Assembly: GCA_009379915.1 (NCBI GenBank)
Contig: WHSV01000031.1
Coordinates: 1 to 34,502, forward strand
DNA: 34,502 bases
Reading direction: 5' to 3'
Source of the DNA: Actinomycetota bacterium
GTDB taxonomy: Bacteria > Actinomycetota > CADDZG01 > WHSQ01
This document shows, one piece after another, positions 6,579 to 16,478 of this stretch. How positions within the stretch are numbered: position 1 is the first letter of the stretch; the number at the start of each line of letters is the position of its first letter. The position numbers were made by a program, and so were the translations under genes. The notes beneath the pieces are model-generated. The model was not told the origin of the DNA. It saw only the letters and a list, made by a program, of their open reading frames with translations, and did not search any database.

Positions 6579-7895
6579 ATGGCGAGGAATGGAAGGTACG
6601 GGTTGAACGAGGCAATACAGGTCGGATTCCTCGGTTGTGGAGTGGTAGGTGGGGCCGCGGCGCGCATCATAGCGGAGCACTCGCCCGATCTCGAGGAGAG
6701 ATGTGGCGCGCGCATCGAGATCAAACTCATCGCGGTTCGCAGCCTGGCCAAAGACCGAGAGGTGTCGCTTCCCGATCAGTCGTTTACCACCGATCCGTTC
6801 GAGGTGGTCTCGGATCCCGATATACACATCGTCGTCGAAGCCATGGGCGGGATCGAACCCGCACTGGATCTGATCCTCACCGCGATCAAGAACGGCAAGC
6901 ATGTGGTGACGGCCAACAAGGAACTGATGTCGACCATGGGACGCGATCTCGTCGAAGCGGCGGAGAGCGCCGGTGTCGATGTGTTGTTCGAGGCGGCCGT
7001 CGGGGGCGGCATCCCGATAATCAGGCCGATCAAGGAATCGCTGGCGGGCGACCGTATTCGGCGCGTCATGGGGATCGTAAACGGCACCACCAACTACATC
7101 CTCACGCGCATGTCGGAGCGGGGCGAGGGATTCGCCGAAGCGTTGGGTGAGGCCGAGGCGCTCGGATACACGGAGCTCGACCCGACCGCAGATATCGAGG
7201 GCTTCGACGCCGCTCAGAAGACGGCCATCTTGTCGTCCATCGCGTTCAACGTTCTGGTCGTCGCCGGAGACGTTCAACGCGAGGGCATCGCAAGGGTCAC
7301 CGCTCAGGACATCTCCGCGGCGCACGAGCTGGGTTACGAGATCAAGCTGCTGTCGGTGTCCGAAGTCGCGGACGGCGCAATTGCCGCCAGGGTGCACCCT
7401 GCGATGATCCCTCGAACGCATCCCCTGGCAAACGTGCGCGACGTCTTCAATGCAGTCTTCGTCGAGGGCGAGGAGTCCGGGGAGCTGATGTTCTTCGGGC
7501 GCGGTGCGGGTGGAGGACCCACCGGCTCCGCGATCGTCGGAGACGTCGCCGAGGTGGCTCGTCACATCGTCAGCGGCGGCACATCGATCGGGTGGACGCA
7601 CAGAGTACGCGCCCGCATCACGCCACTGGACAACGTCAGGGTCCGGTACTACGTCGTCCTCTCCGTGTTGGATGAGCCGGGAGTCCTGTCTGCTGTTGCG
7701 GGCGTGTTCGCCCACTACGGCGTTTCGATAGCTAGCGTCCGGCAGGAGGGCTCGGGCGACGGTGCGACCCTCGCGCTGATCACTCACGCCGGAACCGAGG
7801 GGCAGCACAGCAAGACCTTCCAGGAACTCCATGCGCTGGACGTCGTAAAAGCCGTCGACTCGCGCATTCGCGTCGTGGGCACCGAAGAGCTGTGA
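6579..7895 (+). CDS. hom: Homoserine dehydrogenase with C-terminal ACT domain
   Basis: Reduces aspartate semialdehyde to homoserine with NAD(P)H, the branch point toward threonine and methionine. 438 residues, the usual size of the ACT-containing form. The Rossmann GFLGCGVVGG nucleotide motif is near the start. TANKELMS, VGGGIPIIRPI, GIVNGTTNYIL and GYTELDPTADIEGFDAAQK cover the catalytic and substrate-binding parts. The ACT domain (YYVVLSVLDEPGVLSAVAGV) near the C-terminus suggests feedback control by threonine. ATG 6579 lacks a Shine-Dalgarno sequence. TTG 6603, in frame and eight codons later, has GGAAGG 7 nt upstream and would start directly before the Rossmann strand, so it may be the real start. 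The stop overlaps the thrC start by 4 nt. Confidence 0.96.
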   Translation: MARNGRYGLNEAIQVGFLGCGVVGGAAARIIAEHSPDLEERCGARIEIKLIAVRSLAKDREVSLPDQSFTTDPFEVVSDPDIHIVVEAMGGIEPALDLILTAIKNGKHVVTANKELMSTMGRDLVEAAESAGVDVLFEAAVGGGIPIIRPIKESLAGDRIRRVMGIVNGTTNYILTRMSERGEGFAEALGEAEALGYTELDPTADIEGFDAAQKTAILSSIAFNVLVVAGDVQREGIARVTAQDISAAHELGYEIKLLSVSEVADGAIAARVHPAMIPRTHPLANVRDVFNAVFVEGEESGELMFFGRGAGGGPTGSAIVGDVAEVARHIVSGGTSIGWTHRVRARITPLDNVRVRYYVVLSVLDEPGVLSAVAGVFAHYGVSIASVRQEGSGDGATLALITHAGTEGQHSKTFQELHALDVVKAVDSRIRVVGTEEL

Positions 7896-8968
7896 GCTCT
7901 GCGGGCCCCCTCACCGTAGCGGGCAAACGCGGCCTCATTCATCGGTGGCGCGAGCATCTGCCCGTTACCGGCGACACCCCGATCGTCACCCTCGACGAGG
8001 GCGACACTCCACTCGTCTACTCGGAGCGGCTGTCGGCCGAGGTCTCTGCCGAGGTATGGCTCAAGTACGAGGGGCTCAACCCGACGGGCTCGTTCAAGGA
8101 CAGGGGCATGACGCTCGCCATCTCGAAGGCTCTCGAGGAGAAAAGCAGGGCGGTGGTGTGCGCATCGACCGGCAACACCAGCGCATCGGCCGCGGCCTAC
8201 GCGGCGCGAGCGGGCCTCGTCTGCGCCGTGCTCATCCCCGAGGGCAACGTCGCCTTGGGCAAGCTCGCGCAAGCGTTGGTGCACGGGGCGCGTGTGCTCG
8301 AGATCGAGGGGAACTTCGACGCGGCGCTCGAACTCACGAAGGAAATGGCGGCCGGACATGCCGTCACGATCGTGAACTCGATCAACCCGTTCCGAGTCGA
8401 GGGACAGAAGACCGCGGCCTTCGAGGTCGTCGAGGCCCTCGGGCGAGCTCCCGACGTTCACGTGATGCCCGTCGGCAACGCCGGCAACATCACGGCCTAC
8501 TGGCGAGGCTACAACGAGGCGCTGGATGAGAAATGGATCGACTCTTTGCCCGAGATGCACGGCTTTCAGGCCGAGGGCGCGAATCCGATCGTGCGCGGCG
8601 AACCGGTGGCCGACCCCCGAACGATTGCGACGGCGATTCGTATTGGGAATCCAGCCTCATGGCGGGGAGCGACGGATGCGGCCACCCTTTCGCAGGGGTC
8701 GATCCGGTCGGTACGCGACAAGGAGATCCTCGAGGCCTATCGCTCATTGGCGCAAGAGGGCATCTTCGTCGAACTGGCCTCGGCCGCGAGCATCGCGGGA
8801 CTCCGCCAGATGAGTGAGACGGGAGCGATCCCCGGGGGGTCCACCGTGGTGTGCGTGCTCACGGGGCACGGTCTCAAGGACCCGGACTGGGCGATTGCGG
8901 GAGCTCCGCAGCCGCGCAAGGTGCCGGCGGCGCTGGGTCCGATTCTCGAGCACCTCGACCTGGCCTGA
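7892..8968 (+). CDS. thrC: Threonine synthase
   Basis: PLP enzyme converting O-phosphohomoserine to L-threonine, the last step of the pathway. 358 residues, typical of the short bacterial class. The PLP lysine is K69 in NPTGSFKDRGM. ASTGNTSASAAAYAA is the phosphate/substrate loop, and MPVGNAGNITAYWRGY provides the glycine-rich PLP-phosphate-binding segment. The GTG start lies in a GTGA overlap with the hom stop, so translation is coupled. In most actinobacteria thrB follows directly; here two small membrane genes intervene. Confidence 0.97.
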   Translation: MSSAGPLTVAGKRGLIHRWREHLPVTGDTPIVTLDEGDTPLVYSERLSAEVSAEVWLKYEGLNPTGSFKDRGMTLAISKALEEKSRAVVCASTGNTSASAAAYAARAGLVCAVLIPEGNVALGKLAQALVHGARVLEIEGNFDAALELTKEMAAGHAVTIVNSINPFRVEGQKTAAFEVVEALGRAPDVHVMPVGNAGNITAYWRGYNEALDEKWIDSLPEMHGFQAEGANPIVRGEPVADPRTIATAIRIGNPASWRGATDAATLSQGSIRSVRDKEILEAYRSLAQEGIFVELASAASIAGLRQMSETGAIPGGSTVVCVLTGHGLKDPDWAIAGAPQPRKVPAALGPILEHLDLA

Positions 8969-8973
8969 CGGGC

Positions 8974-9252
8974 GTGAACGATCGGACGCCGGACGTCGAA
9001 AAGACGAATGTGGTCGCTGTGGTTGCGCTCGTCTGCGGCGCGCTCGGGTTCATCGCCGTCCCCATCGTGGGGTCGATCGCGGGCCTCGTTTTTGGACTTC
9101 GGGCCAAGCGTTCGATCGAACGCTCGGAGGGCAAGGAGGGGGGCCGGGAACTGGCGGTCGCCGGCATCGTCTTAAGCTCGGTCGGGCTCGCTGCGTGGAG
9201 CGGGCTGTTGCTGTTCGGTTTCGGGATCGACGTCCTGCGTTCCATCTTCTAG
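8974..9252 (+). CDS. Small DUF4190-type membrane protein
   Basis: A 92-residue protein with a short charged N-terminus and two hydrophobic helices: roughly residues 14-40 (VVAVVALVCGALGFIAVPIVG) and 65-90. They are joined by a basic-acidic loop, FGLRAKRSIERSEGKEGGRELA, with the small-residue-rich pattern typical of DUF4190 proteins. GTG 8974 is 5 nt after the thrC stop. A longer frame upstream would only re-read thrC. Function is unknown; the loop and helix pattern recur in the next gene, so the two are probably paralogues. Confidence 0.72.
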   Translation: MNDRTPDVEKTNVVAVVALVCGALGFIAVPIVGSIAGLVFGLRAKRSIERSEGKEGGRELAVAGIVLSSVGLAAWSGLLLFGFGIDVLRSIF

Positions 9253-9265
9253 GAATGGACTACTC

Positions 9266-9769
9266 ATGACCAACGAACCTCAACCACCCACCCGATCCGA
9301 GGACTCCGCTCAGCCACCGATGCAGCCGCCTCCCCCTCCCTCGGCGCCGGCGACGGATCCGCAGGCATTTTCGGAGGAGCACGCGCACAAGACTTGTCCC
9401 GCATGCGCCGAGTGGATGCCGAACGAGGCGTTCGTCTGCCGGATGTGTCGCTACGACCTTCGCAGGGAGGCGTTCGCCGATGCTCGGCCCCGCACGAACG
9501 GGCTTGCGGTTGCGTCTCTGATCATGGGCCTCGTGGCGTTGATGATCTTTCCACTCATCCCCCTCTCGGCTCTGGGAGGTCTGCTGGCGCTCGTGATGGG
9601 AGGCGTGGCGAGGAGGCAGATAAAGAAGTCCGAGGGGGCGATGTCCGGGGTCGAAATGGCGCGCTTCGGTTTGTGGCTCGGCCTGGTAGCGGTGCTGGTT
9701 GCGTTGGGACTGACGATCGCTGCCTACGTGTTGGACGTCGAGGTGATCGACGTCGACCTGTCGACTTGA
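9266..9769 (+). CDS. Zinc-ribbon plus DUF4190-type membrane protein
   Basis: A 167-residue protein in three parts. First is a proline-rich, low-complexity cytoplasmic N-terminus (about residues 1-40). Next is a zinc-ribbon with cysteines 44, 47, 58 and 61 (CPAC...CRMC). Last is a membrane part of two hydrophobic stretches separated by ARRQIKKSEGAMSGVEMARFG, the same loop type as the preceding gene. It sits 13 nt after that gene and before thrB, in the same direction. A link to threonine synthesis is not evident. Proteins of this build are common in actinobacteria without known function; roles in envelope stress or as membrane adaptors are only guesses. Confidence 0.8.
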   Translation: MTNEPQPPTRSEDSAQPPMQPPPPPSAPATDPQAFSEEHAHKTCPACAEWMPNEAFVCRMCRYDLRREAFADARPRTNGLAVASLIMGLVALMIFPLIPLSALGGLLALVMGGVARRQIKKSEGAMSGVEMARFGLWLGLVAVLVALGLTIAAYVLDVEVIDVDLST

Positions 9770-9839
9770 GCGGCCGCGGCAGCAGGGCCCGCGTGAGCAT
9801 GTCATCCTTTTTCGCAGGACGAGCTAAGGGGCGCGCGCA

Positions 9840-10754
9840 ATGTCTGCATCGGTGAAGGTTCGAGTACCGGCGACGGTGGCCAATCTGGGCCCCGGCTTCG
9901 ACGCGCTGGGTGTTGCGATCCGCATGCATCTCGAGATCGATATCGAACCGCGACGGGATTCCGTCGAGATCATGGTCGAGGGCGAGGGGGCCGAGCAGCT
10001 CCCCGCCGACGACACGAACCTCGTCGTCCACGCGATGAACGTGTTCTTCGATCATGTCGGCCGGCGACCCTCCGGGTACGCCGTGCGTGTGAAGAACCCC
10101 ATTCCATTGGGAGCCGGCCTCGGCTCCTCGGCCGCCGCGGTGGTCGGAGGCATCATCGCGGCGCGCTCGCTGACCAATAGGACCGTGTCTCAGGTCGAGA
10201 CCATGCACCTCGCGAACGAGCTCGAGGGACATCCCGACAACATTCTGCCCGCGCTTCTCGGAGGGCTGGTGGTCTGTTACAGATCCAGCGAGACCGGCGA
10301 GCTTCGCCACTACCGGACCGAACCGAGCGACAGGCTCGTGCCCATCGTCGCCGTCCCCCGCGAGGGCTATTCGACGGCCGAGGCGCGCAAGGCGCTTCCC
10401 TCGGATGTGGCATTTTCCGACGCTCAGTTCACCGCCTCGCGCGCGGCTCTGCTGGTCGCGGCGATGTCCCAGGGCGCGGGCGCGGAGGTTCTCGCCGAGG
10501 CGATGAACGACCGGTTGCACGAGCCGCACCGGTTGAAGCTGATGCCCGAGACCTTCGCCGTCCACTCGGAGCTCCGCAAGGCTGGCCTCGCGGTCGCCCT
10601 AGCGGGGGCCGGGCCCTCGCTGCTCGTGGTCGTCCCTCGTCCCGAGGCCAGGACCCGCGCCGAACAGGTTCGGAGGGTCTGCCGCGCCCGCAACGCGGGC
10701 TGGCGCGTCTTCGTCAGCGAATGGGAGTCTTCGGGCGCGACGACGGTGCCCTAG
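9840..10754 (+). CDS. thrB: Homoserine kinase
   Basis: GHMP-family kinase phosphorylating homoserine to O-phosphohomoserine, the substrate of thrC. 304 residues. The N-terminal VPATVANLGPGFDALGVA segment and the ATP-binding loop PIPLGAGLGSSAAA (from residue 87) are classical, ELEGHPDNILPALLGG is the substrate region, and ALAGAGPSLL is the third GHMP motif. AAGGGG lies about 8 nt before the ATG. It is 70 nt downstream of the second DUF4190-type gene, so it may share the hom-thrC transcript or have its own start. It converges with the reverse-strand membrane protein gene, 15 nt apart. Confidence 0.97.
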   Translation: MSASVKVRVPATVANLGPGFDALGVAIRMHLEIDIEPRRDSVEIMVEGEGAEQLPADDTNLVVHAMNVFFDHVGRRPSGYAVRVKNPIPLGAGLGSSAAAVVGGIIAARSLTNRTVSQVETMHLANELEGHPDNILPALLGGLVVCYRSSETGELRHYRTEPSDRLVPIVAVPREGYSTAEARKALPSDVAFSDAQFTASRAALLVAAMSQGAGAEVLAEAMNDRLHEPHRLKLMPETFAVHSELRKAGLAVALAGAGPSLLVVVPRPEARTRAEQVRRVCRARNAGWRVFVSEWESSGATTVP

Positions 10755-10769
10755 CCGGGCTGCTCGCCC

Positions 10770-11519
10770 TCAGCCTCCCCTCGGCCCGGTCGTCTGACCC
10801 GGAGGTGGAGGAGTGGCCGCCGGGGTAGCGGGGGTCTGCCTCCGCTCATCAGCGCGCTGGGACAGGCGTCGGCGCTCTTCTGCAGCCCGGCCGTCGTCCT
10901 CGTGACGCCGGTGGTCGCCGGTGTCGCGGACCACGTTCTTCTCGGCGGCGCGGCGCTCGAGTTTGGTGTGCCACCGGGCTCCGAGCATTCCTCCGACGAT
11001 CGCTCCGAAGAACATTGCAACCAGGACCGCGATTCCGATTCCCGTGCCGACGTCCACCAGGTTGCTCTCTTCGACCGGCAGGCGCACGGTACCGAGTGGG
11101 TTGTTGAACTCGGCTTCGGCCCCCAGCGCCGAAGCAATCGCCCCCACCGCGAGCAACAGGACGACGGCGACGACCGGGACCAGCAATCCGTTGAGTAAGC
11201 CGGCGCCCCTGCCCATGCGGCCGGCCGTGTAACCACCCCACATGTAGGCGAACAACCAGGCGATGACGAGCACGACGCCCGCCACGGCCCCTGCGGTGAC
11301 GGCAACGGCATCCTCGCCGGAGACGTTCGTCACATCGTCGATGGTGTCGGTCGCAGCCAGTATTCCGCCGGCCAGAGCAAGCAGGAGGGTGAGGGCGCCG
11401 AAAGCCACCACTACTCCCGTCAAGATGGCTCCGATCGAGACTCCGCCCCTCGCGAGCGGCACCCGTTCTTGGGTGACGACCGCGCGCGAGCGAGTGTCGT
11501 CCTTCTTCCTGCCGAACAT
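10770..11519 (-). CDS. Predicted four-helix membrane protein, unknown function
   Basis: A 249-residue protein. A short basic N-terminus (MFGRKKDD) is followed by about four transmembrane helices: GAILTGVVVAFGALTLLLAL, a second around VAGVVLVIAWLFAYMWGGY, a third around LLVPVVAVVLLLAVGAIASA, and a fourth around IGIAVLVAMFFGAIVGGMLG. A long arginine/glutamate- then proline-rich cytoplasmic tail follows. The GGYTAGRMGRGAGLLNGLL segment after helix two is a recurrent pattern in actinobacterial membrane proteins with glycine-zipper character. There is no signal peptide or catalytic motif. It is divergent from the cDPG synthetase gene. I do not recognise a function. Confidence 0.78.
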   Translation of the reverse strand: MFGRKKDDTRSRAVVTQERVPLARGGVSIGAILTGVVVAFGALTLLLALAGGILAATDTIDDVTNVSGEDAVAVTAGAVAGVVLVIAWLFAYMWGGYTAGRMGRGAGLLNGLLVPVVAVVLLLAVGAIASALGAEAEFNNPLGTVRLPVEESNLVDVGTGIGIAVLVAMFFGAIVGGMLGARWHTKLERRAAEKNVVRDTGDHRRHEDDGRAAEERRRLSQRADERRQTPATPAATPPPPGQTTGPRGG

Positions 11520-11559
11520 CCCTGCACCCCCTAGACGTGTAACTTCACTAGCTCTCTTA

Positions 11560-12972
11560 ATGTCCCCATTCGGGAGGCGTCCTAACTCTCTTTGTGGGAA
11601 GGAAATCTCGATTCGCTGCGTTGCAGTCGTAGACGGAGAGCACTACCCACCGGTGGTCGAGGGGGCCCTCGAGGCCTACAGGGCAGCCGGCCACGAGATT
11701 CTGGCCGCGGTCATGGCCGGCGGCACCGAGAAGATCGGTATCGAGGGGCTCGCCACGATCGGGCGGACCGAGGTGCGGACGTCCAGCGACCCGAGAACGG
11801 CTTTGGCCCAGGCCATAATCGAGCTGAAACCCGAGGCGATTCTCGATCTCTCCGACGAGCCCGTGCTGGACTACCGGCGGCGTCACGAGATGGTGGCGGT
11901 GGCCCTGTGGTACGGCGTGGCCTACGAGGGCGCCGATTTCCGTTTCACGCCGCCTCGGAGGCCCGAGCTCGCCGCCAAACCATCGATGGCGATCATCGGG
12001 ACCGGGAAGCGCACGGGCAAGACCGCGGTTGCGGGTTTCGCGGCCCGGACACTCAGCGCAGCCGGCCGGCGACCCATCGTGGTCGCAATGGGGAGAGGCG
12101 GCCCGGCCGAGCCCGAGATCCTGCGTGGCGATCGAATCGAGCTCACGCCGGAGGACCTGGTGGAGCTGGCCGAGGCGGGCCGGCACGCCGCGTCGGACTA
12201 CATCGAGGACGCCCTGCTCGCCCGGGTACCGACCGTGGGTTGCAGGAGGTGCGGTGGGGGCCTGGCAGGAGGGGTCGAGATAACGAACGTTCCCGAGGGC
12301 GTGGCCCTCGCGAACGAGCTCGAAGGGGATTTCATCATCCTCGAGGGCTCGGGCGCCTCGATCCCGCCCGCCCGGGCGGACGTCACGGGGCTGGTTGTTC
12401 CGGCGAGCGTGCCGCTCGAGTACCTGATTGGGTACATGGGTCCCTACAAGCTGTTGCTTGCGGACTTCGTGGTGGTTACTATGTGCGAGAGCCCCTTCGG
12501 GTCCCCCTCCCAGATTTCTTCGATCTCCGCTGTGCTCGACAAGGCATGGCGTGGCCCGGACCCCGGGGACGGGGCACGGGAGGCGCTCAAGGTGGTTCGC
12601 ACCGTGTTTCGGCCTACCCCCGTCCGCGACATCGAAGGAGCGGATGTTTTCGTAGCCACCACCGCTCCCGAAGCGGCGGGCGAGGCCTTGATCAAGCATC
12701 TGGCCAACGAGCACCGAGTCACGGTGGTCGGCATCTCTCACTCATTGTCCGACAGAAAGAGGCTGCAGACAGAGCTTGAAGACCTGGGACGAGCCGATGT
12801 TTTGCTGTGCGAGATCAAAGCGGCGGCGATCGACGTGGCAACCAAGCGAGCCCTTGATGCAGGACTGGAGGTCGTCTTCATGGACAACGTTCCAGTCGGG
12901 ATCGATGGCGACGACCCGGCCCACGTCATCGAGTGGGGGACACAACTTGCAACCGCACGGTTCGGGGCCTGA
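11560..12972 (+). CDS. Cyclic 2,3-diphosphoglycerate synthetase homologue
   Basis: Predicted to close 2,3-diphosphoglycerate to cyclic 2,3-diphosphoglycerate with ATP, as in Methanothermus. The family N-terminus is clear (RCVAVVDGEHYPPVV). A P-loop GTGKRTGKTAV lies at about residue 130 counted from 11611, and MGRGGPAEPEI, a CRRCGGG element, ILEGSGASIPPA and YMGPYKLLLADFVV follow, all in family order. Length is about 453 residues from 11611, matching the family. ATG 11560 is the only standard start that covers the conserved domain, but the 17 residues it adds look unconserved. ATT 11611 has GGGAAGGA ending 7 nt upstream and begins exactly at the conserved core, so it may be the true start. The 2-phosphoglycerate kinase gene follows 12 nt later. 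Family assignment is from recall; bacterial activity is inference. Confidence 0.82.
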   Translation: MSPFGRRPNSLCGKEISIRCVAVVDGEHYPPVVEGALEAYRAAGHEILAAVMAGGTEKIGIEGLATIGRTEVRTSSDPRTALAQAIIELKPEAILDLSDEPVLDYRRRHEMVAVALWYGVAYEGADFRFTPPRRPELAAKPSMAIIGTGKRTGKTAVAGFAARTLSAAGRRPIVVAMGRGGPAEPEILRGDRIELTPEDLVELAEAGRHAASDYIEDALLARVPTVGCRRCGGGLAGGVEITNVPEGVALANELEGDFIILEGSGASIPPARADVTGLVVPASVPLEYLIGYMGPYKLLLADFVVVTMCESPFGSPSQISSISAVLDKAWRGPDPGDGAREALKVVRTVFRPTPVRDIEGADVFVATTAPEAAGEALIKHLANEHRVTVVGISHSLSDRKRLQTELEDLGRADVLLCEIKAAAIDVATKRALDAGLEVVFMDNVPVGIDGDDPAHVIEWGTQLATARFGA

Positions 12973-12984
12973 GGAAAGATCGTG

Positions 12985-14013
12985 ATGAAGGAACCACGAC
13001 GCAAGCAGATTGTCATCGCCGAGAGCGAGCACGGGCTCCCGTACTCGAAGGGTTTGACTGCGTCCTCTCTGATGATGACGGGTCTCGGACCCGGCCGCTC
13101 CTATCAGGTGGCGAACAAGATCGAACAAGAGATGGTGGCGGGCGGGCTCGAGCAGGTGAGACAGGATCAACTCGTCGACATCACGCTCGAGGTGCTACGC
13201 CGAGAGGCCGGGGATGAGTACGCGGAGGCTTTCATCAAGTGGCAGTCCGTCGCCGAGCTCGATGTGCCCCTCATCATCCTGATCGGTGGGGCGACGGGAG
13301 TAGGTAAGTCGACGGTCGCGACCCAACTCGCGTCTCGTCTTGGGATCACCAGGGTCGTATCAACGGATGCGGTACGCGAGATCTTGAGAAGCGCTTTCAC
13401 GCCCGAGATGTTCCCCACGCTCTACTCTTCGAGCTTCGAAGCCGATAAAGCGGTACGGCAGCCCATACCGCACTCGGGAGACAGGCTCATCATCGGTTTC
13501 CGCGAGCAGGCGGCGGCCGTCGCCGTGGGGGCACAGTCGCTGATCAGCCGGGCGATCGCCGAGGGAACGGACCTCATCCTCGAAGGAGCGCATCTCGTTC
13601 CCGGCTTCATCGAGTCCCTCGACGAGATCGATGACGACAAAGCCGTCGTGGTGTCGGTCTTGATCAGCGTCGACGACGAGAAGCTTCACCGTAGTCATTT
13701 CTTCAGACGCAACACGGACACCAGGCATCGGAGCGAGCAGCGTTATCTCGCTAACTTCAAGAAGATCAGAAGGATTCAGAAATACATGGTCACTTCAGCA
13801 ATGATGCGCGGGGTGCCGATCATCTCGCACTACGACCTCGATCGGACGCTGTCCGAGACCATCGGCCACGTCGTCGCGCAGGCGCTGAAGTCGGTCGAGC
13901 GAGGCAAGGCAACTGACGACACCGGCGAGGACGACGGGATGCTGAACCGTGCCGTCGGCGTCCTCGACCGCGAGAATCGAGAGGGGAGCAGTTCGCATGA
14001 AGCTGTTTCTTGA
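12985..14013 (+). CDS. 2-phosphoglycerate kinase
   Basis: Predicted to phosphorylate 2-phosphoglycerate to 2,3-diphosphoglycerate, the substrate of the preceding enzyme. 342 residues. The N-terminal part (about 1-90) is ATP-cone-like, with LPYSKGLTASSLMMTGL. The P-loop kinase domain begins at IGGATGVGKSTVA (residues 100-112) and continues with VVSTDAVREILRS and LILEGAHLVPGF. A basic region, HRSHFFRRNTDTRHRSEQRY, is typical of the family's lid and substrate part. GAGGAAAGA is well spaced for either ATG 12985 or GTG 12982. The end overlaps the transaldolase start by 17 nt, implying translational coupling. Pairing of this family with a cDPG synthetase is strong context for the cDPG pathway. Related P-loop proteins of unknown role exist in plants, so the substrate remains inference. 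Confidence 0.85.
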   Translation: MKEPRRKQIVIAESEHGLPYSKGLTASSLMMTGLGPGRSYQVANKIEQEMVAGGLEQVRQDQLVDITLEVLRREAGDEYAEAFIKWQSVAELDVPLIILIGGATGVGKSTVATQLASRLGITRVVSTDAVREILRSAFTPEMFPTLYSSSFEADKAVRQPIPHSGDRLIIGFREQAAAVAVGAQSLISRAIAEGTDLILEGAHLVPGFIESLDEIDDDKAVVVSVLISVDDEKLHRSHFFRRNTDTRHRSEQRYLANFKKIRRIQKYMVTSAMMRGVPIISHYDLDRTLSETIGHVVAQALKSVERGKATDDTGEDDGMLNRAVGVLDRENREGSSSHEAVS

Positions 14014-14677
14014 CACGGCAAGCCTCGAGGAGATCCGCGAGGGAGTTCGCTGGGGGGTGCTCGGCGGGGTAACCACCAATCCCACCCTCATCGGCAAGGA
14101 GAGCTCGGATTTCCTTCCGCGCGTCAAAGAGATCTGCTCGATCGTGGATGGCGACGTCTCGATCGAGACGGTCGGCGACGACACCGACAATCTGATTCGT
14201 CAGGGGCGAGAGATAGCGCAGATCGCCGATAACGCCGTCGTCAAGGTGGCGACGACGCCCAACGGGCTGGGGGCAACGCGCGCCCTGACCGACGAGGGCA
14301 TCAAAGTGAACATGACGCTGAACTTCAGCGCCACGCAGGCGATTCTGACCGCCGAGGCGGGTGCGTACATCGTTTCCCCATTTTTGGGTAGGCTTGACGA
14401 CATCGCAACGGACGGCCTCCGGCTCCTGTCCGACATCTGCGAGATCTACGCCGTTCAGGGCTATACGACCAAGGTTCTGGCCGCGAGCCTGCGTCATCCC
14501 CTCCACGTCGTAGAGGCGGCCCGTATGGGTGCGGACATCGCGACGATGCCGTTCAAGGTTTTTGAATCACTTGTGAAACACCCGCTCACCGACGCGGGGT
14601 TCAAGCGTTTTTCCGATGACTGGAAAGAGGCCATGCCTCACCTCGGCGAGCTACTTCCATCAATGCAGGAGGCCTAA
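13997..14677 (+). CDS. tal: Transaldolase, small MipB/TalC type
   Basis: Class I aldolase-type enzyme of the pentose phosphate pathway (or fructose-6-phosphate aldolase, which has the same fold). 226 residues, the size of the short TalC/FSA subfamily. MKLFLDTASLEEI starts the barrel, GVTTNPTLI is the first conserved motif, the Schiff-base lysine lies in AVVKVATT, and LNFSATQAILTAEAGAYIVSPF and ATMPFKVFESLVKHPLTD complete the barrel. ATG 13997 was chosen because the fold begins there and GGGGAG is about 8 nt upstream. It overlaps the kinase gene by 17 nt, and rho begins on the base after its stop. Transaldolase versus F6P-aldolase activity cannot be settled by eye. Confidence 0.93.
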   Translation: MKLFLDTASLEEIREGVRWGVLGGVTTNPTLIGKESSDFLPRVKEICSIVDGDVSIETVGDDTDNLIRQGREIAQIADNAVVKVATTPNGLGATRALTDEGIKVNMTLNFSATQAILTAEAGAYIVSPFLGRLDDIATDGLRLLSDICEIYAVQGYTTKVLAASLRHPLHVVEAARMGADIATMPFKVFESLVKHPLTDAGFKRFSDDWKEAMPHLGELLPSMQEA

Positions 14678-16456
<1,779 letters not shown>

Positions 16457-16478
16457 CGGCGAACGACTAGGGACCCGA

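Noticed and set aside
11263-11559. Upstream extension of the cDPG synthetase frame
   Set aside because: It lies antisense to the reverse-strand membrane protein, which has coherent transmembrane helices and its own start.
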